Below are positions 6,973-11,097 of a stretch of 11,097 nucleotides of DNA, in pieces. The notes beneath the pieces were generated by a model that worked only from the letters and a program-made list of their open reading frames with translations, had not been told where the DNA came from and did not search any database. The DNA is taken from NCBI GenBank assembly GCA_964653285.1, contig CAZZEX010000134.1, positions 1 through 11,097 of the forward strand, in the 5' to 3' direction. How positions within the stretch are numbered: position 1 is the first letter of the stretch; every line of letters starts with the position of its first letter. The stretch is from CAZZEX01 sp964653285 (lineage in GTDB: Bacteria > Chloroflexota > Anaerolineae > B4-G1). Both the position numbers and the translations under genes were made by a program.

Positions 6973-7237
6973 TTTGGCATCCCTCCCAGCGGGATTCGAT
7001 CTGGCGCTCCATGACTTCCCAGTCGTCCACCGGCAATTCCTGGGAGAACAGCCATTTCAATGCCTCTTGCCTACGTCGCTGCTCAAGATCCTGGATCAAC
7101 ACGCGTTCCACCGTCTCACGGATGAGGACGCCGAGAGGCTTGTCGGTTTCCTGGGCATATCCTTGAAGCAACTCATATTGTTGTTCGGTCAACATCGTTT
7201 GTACCCGTTTGACGTACTTGGGCGCTGTATGAGCCAT
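6953..7237 (-). CDS. Ribbon-helix-helix antitoxin, VapB/CopG-like
   Basis: A 94-residue protein with an N-terminal ribbon-helix-helix pattern. A short strand (YVKRVQTMLT, about 8-17) is followed by two helices (EQQYELLQGYAQET and PLGVLIRETVERVLIQ). An acidic, tryptophan-bearing C-terminal tail (LPVDDWEVMERQIESRW) is the likely toxin-binding part. Such proteins bind their own promoter and neutralise the PIN toxin encoded next. I start at the ATG at 7237 because AAGGAG (7246-7251 on + coordinates) lies 8 bases before it. A longer reading frame up to 7312 would cover the promoter and has no ribosome site. Confidence 0.8.
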   Translation of the reverse strand: MAHTAPKYVKRVQTMLTEQQYELLQGYAQETDKPLGVLIRETVERVLIQDLEQRRRQEALKWLFSQELPVDDWEVMERQIESRWEGCQSESANE

Positions 7238-7283
7238 CGCACTATCTCCTTCTTGAGTGCCAGATGCGGTAGTATCTGTTGTT

Positions 7284-7312
7284 AGTGTATCATAACCTGT
7301 ACTCTTTGTCAA
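7284..7312 (-). promoter_or_regulatory. Sigma-70-type promoter of the toxin-antitoxin pair
   Basis: On the - strand TTGACA (7307-7312) matches the -35 consensus exactly and TACACT (7284-7289) matches the -10 at 4 of 6 positions, with a 17-base spacer. It points at the antitoxin ATG about 47 bases downstream. The -35 abuts the AAGGA ribosome site (7311-7315) of the divergent gene at 7323, sharing two bases, so antitoxin autorepression here could also affect that gene. Confidence 0.75.
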
Positions 7313-7322
7313 GGACTGAAAG

Positions 7323-8789
7323 ATGACGCGACCAGGACCGGTCGGCGGACAGTATCAGCCGCTGACGCAGAAACAGATAAACCAAATCCACCAGGCATCA
7401 TTGGCCGTGCTGGAACAGACCGGCGTCCACGTGGAGAACGAGAAGGCGCTGGCTCTCTACCGTCAGGGTGGCGCGAAGGTCGAGGGCGATCGGGTGTACC
7501 TCTCCTCGTCAATGGTTGGGGAGGCATTGGATAAGGCCCCTTCAAAGGTGTTGCTGGCCGGGCGCGACCCCGAACAGGACGTGATACTGGAGGGGAAGCG
7601 GGTCTATGCGGGCACAGGCGGTTCGCCGACGATGGTGCTCGACCCCGGCGCGGACACAGTCCGGCCTGGCACCCTGCGGGATGTGGTGAACTTGGCCAGG
7701 CTGGCCGATGCACTGGAGCATTGCGATTTCATCGTTATCCCGCTGCACCCTACTGACGTCCCCGAAGAGGATGTGCCCGCCAACCGCTTCTATGCCTGCC
7801 TGGCCAACAGCACCAAGCATATCATGGGTGGTGTGGGGTCTGTAGAGGGAGCGCGGGCAGTCATCGAGATGGGGACGGTGATCGCCGGGGGGCTGGAAGC
7901 GCTGCAGGAGCGGCCTATCGTCTCGGCCATCACCTGTTGGATGGTCAGCCCGTTGCACCTGGACACCGGCGTGACCAACATCCTCATCGAGTGGTGCAAA
8001 AGCGGCCTGCCCGTGGTCCTCTCTTCAGCGCCGATGGCCGGGTCGACTTCACCAGTGACGCTGGCGGGGACGCTCGTACAACTCAACGCCGAGCAGTTGA
8101 GCGGCATCGTGCTCACCCAGTTGGTGCGACCCGGCACACCGGTACTGGCCGGGTACATCCCCGGCGTGGCTGACATGCGTACTGGCGGCTACCTGGGAGG
8201 CGCGGTCGAATTTGGAGTGATGCAGGCGGCCGCGGCTCAACTGGCTCATTTCTACCAGGTGCCGATCTACTGCTCCGGCGGGATGACCGACGCCAAGGTA
8301 CCCGACGCTCAGGCTGGATACGAGAAGATGGCCACGTTTTTGCTGGCCGCGATGGGCGGCGGCAACTACATCCACCACGCCATCAGCATGATCACGAACA
8401 TGAGCTCAGCCTCGCTGGAGCAGGCAGTCATAGACGACGAAATCGTAGGCATGGCGATGCGCGTGTTGCGTGGCATTGAGGTGACTGAGGCCTCAACGGC
8501 GGTGGATGCCATCCACCGTGTGGGGCCTGGCGGTCACTACCTGATGGACGCGCACACGGTGCAGTTCATGCGCTCCGAGTTTCTCTATCCCCCGCTCGCC
8601 GACCGTCAGAACCGGGCTGCGTGGGATGCAACGGGCAAGAGGGGCACACGCGCGCGGGCTATCGCGCGGGTGGAGAGTCTGCTGCAAAAGCACCAGCCGC
8701 CCGGGTTGCCGGCCGAAGTAGACGTGGCCATTCGGGCCAGGTTCAAGATTCTTCGCTACGCTCAGAGTGACGGGCTACGCTCAGAATGA
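7323..8789 (+). CDS. MttB/MtgB superfamily methyltransferase, copy 3, with repeat-derived C-terminus
   Basis: A 488-residue non-pyrrolysine member of the trimethylamine methyltransferase superfamily, the close paralogue of the gene at 3298. Shared blocks are GPVGGQYQPLTQKQINQIHQ, GRDPEQD, RPIVSAITCWMVSPLHL, APMAGSTSPVTLAG, GGMTDAKVPDAQAGYEKM (Met321), GPGGHYLMDAHT and FMRSEF. It has no in-frame TAG. AAGGA (7311-7315) lies 7 bases before the ATG. Up to ...IRARF it aligns with copy 1, whose protein ends ...IRERFGLRI. The remaining residues, KILRYAQSDGLRSE, are encoded by a dispersed repeat and a 19-bp tandem repeat (see 8755-8811), so the natural end has been replaced. The enzyme core looks intact. 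Its + strand promoter is not evident: the gap to the antitoxin is 85 bases and holds the opposing promoter. Confidence 0.92.
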   Translation: MTRPGPVGGQYQPLTQKQINQIHQASLAVLEQTGVHVENEKALALYRQGGAKVEGDRVYLSSSMVGEALDKAPSKVLLAGRDPEQDVILEGKRVYAGTGGSPTMVLDPGADTVRPGTLRDVVNLARLADALEHCDFIVIPLHPTDVPEEDVPANRFYACLANSTKHIMGGVGSVEGARAVIEMGTVIAGGLEALQERPIVSAITCWMVSPLHLDTGVTNILIEWCKSGLPVVLSSAPMAGSTSPVTLAGTLVQLNAEQLSGIVLTQLVRPGTPVLAGYIPGVADMRTGGYLGGAVEFGVMQAAAAQLAHFYQVPIYCSGGMTDAKVPDAQAGYEKMATFLLAAMGGGNYIHHAISMITNMSSASLEQAVIDDEIVGMAMRVLRGIEVTEASTAVDAIHRVGPGGHYLMDAHTVQFMRSEFLYPPLADRQNRAAWDATGKRGTRARAIARVESLLQKHQPPGLPAEVDVAIRARFKILRYAQSDGLRSE

Positions 8790-8811
8790 CGGGCTACGCT
8801 CAGAATGACGG
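8755..8811. repeat. Three tandem copies of a 19-bp unit overlapping the end of mttB-like copy 3
   Basis: The unit GCTACGCTCAGAATGACGG occurs at 8755-8773 (one base changed), 8774-8792 and 8793-8811 without spacers. The gene's TGA (8787-8789) lies in the second unit. The sequence at 8746-8771 is also found, with one mismatch, at 9769-9794 in the element after the gntR gene. Confidence 0.92.
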
Positions 8812-8882
8812 CTAACCGTCAGGGCGGCTTCTGCGGTACTGCGAAATCACCGACTGCAGATACATCAATGCCCAAACCTGGT

Positions 8883-8910
8883 ATATTACATTTGCAACCT
8901 GATGTATTAT
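8883..8910. promoter_or_regulatory. Candidate operator upstream of the GntR regulator
   Basis: ATATTACAT (8883-8891) and ATGTATTAT (8902-8910) are inverted repeats matching at 8 of 9 positions, spaced by 10 bases and centred on the -35 region of the promoter at 8892-8920. The position fits autorepression by the GntR-family protein encoded just downstream. The site is AT-rich, in contrast to its surroundings. Binding is inference. Confidence 0.45.
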
Positions 8911-8920
8911 GTGGTATAAT
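8892..8920 (+). promoter_or_regulatory. Sigma-70-type promoter of the GntR regulator gene
   Basis: TTGCAA (8892-8897) and a perfect TATAAT (8915-8920) are separated by 17 bases, with TG one base before the -10 (extended -10). It lies 66 bases before the ATG at 8986. It is the best promoter on the + strand of this window. Confidence 0.75.
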
Positions 8921-8985
8921 AATTATTAGTAGAAACCTCGTAAGACGTCCGCGATACGCATTTGTGAGCCTGACACGGAGTTGCG

Positions 8986-9669
8986 ATGACGCCTCGTTCG
9001 AAACCAGGTGGTACCTCGAAGAACTTGATTGGCAAGGATCTTCGTCGTTCCATCAGCGTGGGACATCGCAAGCCGGGTGAGAGACTAGACCCGGAGGCAC
9101 TGGCCAAAAGCTACGGTACCAGCGTCACGCCGGTGCGCGACGCGCTCCAGATGCTCAGCCAGGAAGGGTTAGTAACGATCAAGCCCCGCTCGGGTTACTT
9201 TGTCACCCGCGTCACCCTGAAGCAATTGCGCGACATGCTCGAACTGCGCGAGATTCTCGAAGTGGCCTCCATCGAACGAGCCGCGGTCCTGATCACTGAG
9301 GGGCAGCTTGAGCAACTCGGACACGTCCACGCTGGCTACACTGACGAAGACGATGAATCATACGACCGTTACATGGCCGAGAACCGACGTTTCCATTGCC
9401 TGATCGCTGAGGCGTCGGGCAACCACGAATTAGCGGAGACGTTGGGCCGTTTGCACGACCGGTTGATCCGTTTCATGGTTCTATGCCGCGCTGGCGAGAC
9501 GCTGGAGCGCAGGCACGCGCTCGTCATCGAGGCACTGCGCACCCACGACGTTGCGACAGCCCGCCAGGCGATGCTCAATGAAGTCAACGAAACCCGCGAT
9601 ACTATTCTGGAATGTGTGATCCAGGAAGAAGGCACTTTCTGGCGTCTGGGCAATCGGGCTTCAAAGTAA
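8986..9669 (+). CDS. GntR-family transcriptional regulator, FadR subfamily (FCD domain)
   Basis: A 227-residue DNA-binding regulator. Residues 11-75 form the winged helix, with LDPEALAKSYGTSVTPVRDAL and the wing EGLVTIKPRSGYFV. Residues 80-215 form an all-helical FCD ligand domain, recognisable by LREILEVASIERAA, NRRFHCLIAEASGN and RRHALVIEAL. Of the residues that usually hold the metal in FCD domains, His137 and His177 are in place. Asn133 stands where Asp is common, and Glu199 appears where the last His is expected (MLNEV rather than MxxHL), so metal binding may be altered. The start is supported by CGGAG (8976-8980) 5 bases before the ATG. A strong promoter and inverted repeat lie upstream. 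It probably senses a small carboxylate or amine-derived metabolite and controls this locus; the ligand is unknown. Its TAA overlaps the first base of a MITE-like element. Confidence 0.9.
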   Translation: MTPRSKPGGTSKNLIGKDLRRSISVGHRKPGERLDPEALAKSYGTSVTPVRDALQMLSQEGLVTIKPRSGYFVTRVTLKQLRDMLELREILEVASIERAAVLITEGQLEQLGHVHAGYTDEDDESYDRYMAENRRFHCLIAEASGNHELAETLGRLHDRLIRFMVLCRAGETLERRHALVIEALRTHDVATARQAMLNEVNETRDTILECVIQEEGTFWRLGNRASK

Positions 9670-9833
9670 GGCTGTTCCAGAAAAATAGTCATTCCAGTGT
9701 CATTCTGAGCGGAACGCAGTGAAGCGAAGAATCTCACGCCACAGCACTCAAATCGCCTGTCCAAGGCGAGATTCTTCGCTACGCTCAGAATGACAGGCTA
9801 TGACCTGGGATACTTTAAATTCTGGAACGCCCT
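9669..9833. mobile_element. MITE-like 165-bp inverted-repeat element
   Basis: The ends are AGGCTGTTCCAGAA (9669-9682) and TTCTGGAACGCCCT (9820-9833), terminal inverted repeats matching at 12 of 14 positions. Inside, 9699-9735 and 9768-9794 form a second, longer inverted repeat: 26 paired bases, the left arm carrying about 10 extra bases in the middle. TA occurs next to both ends, compatible with a TA target duplication as in Tc1/mariner-IS630 derived MITEs, but the exact border is ambiguous. It codes for nothing, and it fills most of the gap between the regulator and the amidotransferase gene. Confidence 0.6.
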
Positions 9834-9868
9834 AGGCAGCTGCTGGAATCAATTAGGGGAGAACTTGT

Positions 9869-10570
9869 ATGATCTGCTACGTAGACATTGAACACGAAAG
9901 GATACTTCAGGATCCGGAGAAAAGGCCCGACCTCCTTGTACGCCGTATGGAGGTTAAGCTGAGGCTGGAGGAGATCTCCGGCCAGGCATGTCTGCTGCAG
10001 CGCTATTCACGTGTCACCCGCCAACGGCTCAAGGAGTGGGGCATCCGGGCCCTGGTCATCAGCGGCTGCGGGGCGGACTGGTCGGAGTACAGCAAGGCGG
10101 ACCTGGCTGAGATGTGCTGCATCATCCGGGCCGCCGACTTGCCGATCCTCGGCTTCTGCGGCGGCCATCAACTTATCGCCCTGGCTTATGGAGCCCCCCT
10201 CGGCCCCATGCGACGGCTGGAGGACGGAGAGGAAGACGTTTATCCGGATCTCGGTCCGGGCTATCTCAAGGAATGGGACTATACGCCAGTGCGCGTTCTC
10301 AAGGCGGACCCTATCTTTGAGGGGCTGGGAGAGGAGCCAGTGTTTCTCGAAGCACACTACTGGGAGGTGAAAGAAGTGCCGCCGGGCTTTGAACTGCTGG
10401 CATCCACCGACGTGTGCCGGATTCAGGCTATCAGACACGCTGGCAAGTTGGTCTATGGGACTCAGTTCCACCCTGAGTATTGCTGCTTCTCGGAGGAAGA
10501 GGGAAAAGAGTGCGACGACGGCCATAAACTGCTGGCTAATTTCTTCAGGATGGCTGGCATTCTGAGGTGA
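9869..10570 (+). CDS. Class I glutamine amidotransferase / gamma-glutamyl hydrolase-like protein
   Basis: A 233-residue single-domain protein with the class I glutamine amidotransferase fold. The nucleophile elbow is ILGFCGGHQLIALAYG with Cys97. The His-Glu pair of the triad is in YGTQFHPEY (His201, Glu203). An N-terminal Rossmann-like half includes ALVISGCGADW. In large enzymes such domains release ammonia from glutamine. Stand-alone members include gamma-glutamyl hydrolases such as PuuD, which cleave gamma-glutamyl amines. There is no synthetase domain fused or adjacent, so either a hydrolase acting on a gamma-glutamyl compound or a subunit of an unseen complex is possible. AGGGGAGA (9855-9862) sits 6 bases before the ATG. 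The gene lies between the regulator and the binding-protein gene, in the same direction as both. Confidence 0.82.
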   Translation: MICYVDIEHERILQDPEKRPDLLVRRMEVKLRLEEISGQACLLQRYSRVTRQRLKEWGIRALVISGCGADWSEYSKADLAEMCCIIRAADLPILGFCGGHQLIALAYGAPLGPMRRLEDGEEDVYPDLGPGYLKEWDYTPVRVLKADPIFEGLGEEPVFLEAHYWEVKEVPPGFELLASTDVCRIQAIRHAGKLVYGTQFHPEYCCFSEEEGKECDDGHKLLANFFRMAGILR

Positions 10571-10664
10571 CCTGTGGATCCGCGAAAGGGGGTGATGTCT
10601 GGAGAACCTTTGACCTCGGTGTTTATCGAATGGGCAAACTCAGAATCAGAAAGGAGAGTAAGAG

Positions 10665-11097
10665 ATGGAAACGAAAAAGGTGAATAGGTGGATCCCTGAA
10701 CTGCAAGAGCAACTGCGCCAGGGCAAGATGAGCCGGCGGGAGTTCTTACGCTATGCGACCCTGCTGGGTCTATCCCTGACGGCGGCGCAGGGCCTGCTCG
10801 TTGGCTGTGCGCCCAAGCCTACGGAAGCGCCAGCGACATCAACGCCAAAGCCAGCCGCGCCAACAGCAACGCCAAAGCCCACCGAAGTGCCGCCCACCCC
10901 AGTGCCAGAGCCGGTCGGCCCCACGCGCGGCGGCACGCTGCGTATACGTGGAATCGTGGGACGCATTGATCATCCCGCCCGCTACTCCTGGGTGGCCAAT
11001 TCCAACACGACGCGCCACGTGGCCGAATACCTGACGCTGACCGACGAGAACAACATCACCCACCCCTACCTGTTGGAGAAGTGGGAGGCCAGCGACG
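10665..11097 (+). CDS. Tat-exported solute-binding lipoprotein of an ABC importer (3' truncated by window)
   Basis: The first 144 codons of a protein that runs off the right edge. The N-terminus carries a twin-arginine motif, SRREFLRYA (Arg24-Arg25), then a hydrophobic stretch and a lipobox LLVGC with Cys48. A Pro/Thr/Ala/Lys-rich linker of about 35 residues (TPKPAAPTATPKPTEVPPTP) follows, as is common in Chloroflexota surface lipoproteins. The mature part begins GGTLRIRG and continues with AEYLTLTDENNITHPYLLEK, the usual opening of peptide/nickel-type binding proteins (SBP family 5). It would be anchored outside the membrane and deliver a peptide, opine or amine-type solute to an importer whose genes probably follow. 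AAGGAGAG (10651-10658) lies 6 bases before the ATG. The 94-base gap after the amidotransferase gene shows no clear promoter, so the two may be co-transcribed. Confidence 0.9.
   Translation, partial: METKKVNRWIPELQEQLRQGKMSRREFLRYATLLGLSLTAAQGLLVGCAPKPTEAPATSTPKPAAPTATPKPTEVPPTPVPEPVGPTRGGTLRIRGIVGRIDHPARYSWVANSNTTRHVAEYLTLTDENNITHPYLLEKWEASD

Noticed and set aside
7238..7312. N-terminal extension of the antitoxin by 25 codons
   Set aside because: The extension would be translated from the promoter's own -35 region and lacks a ribosome site. The ATG at 7237 has AAGGAG at good spacing.
3298..8789. Pyrrolysine-type trimethylamine methyltransferase (true mttB) for any of the three copies
   Set aside because: All three frames are full length without an internal TAG, and no pylT/pylS genes are in the window.
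10595..10687. A 30-codon frame after a purine-rich GGGGGTG stretch, overlapping the start of the solute-binding lipoprotein gene
   Set aside because: It overlaps the well-supported lipoprotein start by 23 bases, has no recognisable pattern, and its initiation site is ambiguous. A leader peptide is possible but not supported.

Overview
The window most likely comes from a free-living, fairly GC-rich bacterium of the Chloroflexota (Anaerolineae-like). This is inference. It rests on the Tat-exported solute-binding lipoprotein with a Pro/Thr/Ala/Lys-rich linker after its lipobox, on the mix of genes, and on short palindromic repeats in nearly every intergenic gap. No rRNA or tRNA gene is present to settle it.

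Bases 1-6507 hold a corrinoid-dependent methyl-transfer cluster on the + strand. First come the last 29 codons of a gene whose C-terminus resembles methyltetrahydrofolate:corrinoid methyltransferases (AcsE/MtgA type). Then follow a hydantoinase A/oxoprolinase-type ASKHA ATPase (323-2341), a MtbC/MttC-type corrinoid carrier protein (2414-3049), and two members of the trimethylamine/glycine-betaine methyltransferase superfamily MttB/MtgB (3298-4761 and 5062-6507). A third MttB-family gene lies at 7323-8789. All three are complete without an internal amber codon, so they are of the non-pyrrolysine type. Between the second and third copies, on the - strand, sits a small VapBC-like toxin-antitoxin pair (6520-7237) with its own sigma-70-type promoter.

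Bases 8882-11097 hold a GntR/FadR-family regulator with a strong promoter and a candidate operator, a class I glutamine amidotransferase-like protein, and the start of an extracellular solute-binding lipoprotein of the peptide/opine type (SBP family 5) that runs off the window.

Taken together: a periplasmic binding protein, probably of an ABC importer, would bring in a solute. One or more MttB-type enzymes would remove a methyl group from a methylated (probably quaternary) amine and pass it to the cobalamin of the 211-residue carrier. The upstream enzyme would move it to tetrahydrofolate. The lone ASKHA ATPase could serve the corrinoid system, and the GntR protein could control the locus. The chemistry of the MttB/corrinoid/methyl-THF part is established for the families. 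The substrate, the role of the ATPase and the role of the amidotransferase are not visible in the sequence.

The gaps between genes are full of repeats: a perfect 32-bp palindrome, a second stem just before the first mttB-like gene, a 7-copy octamer array, a composite inverted repeat, a 19-bp triplet that supplies the C-terminus of the third MttB protein, and a 165-bp MITE-like element that starts inside the regulator's stop codon.
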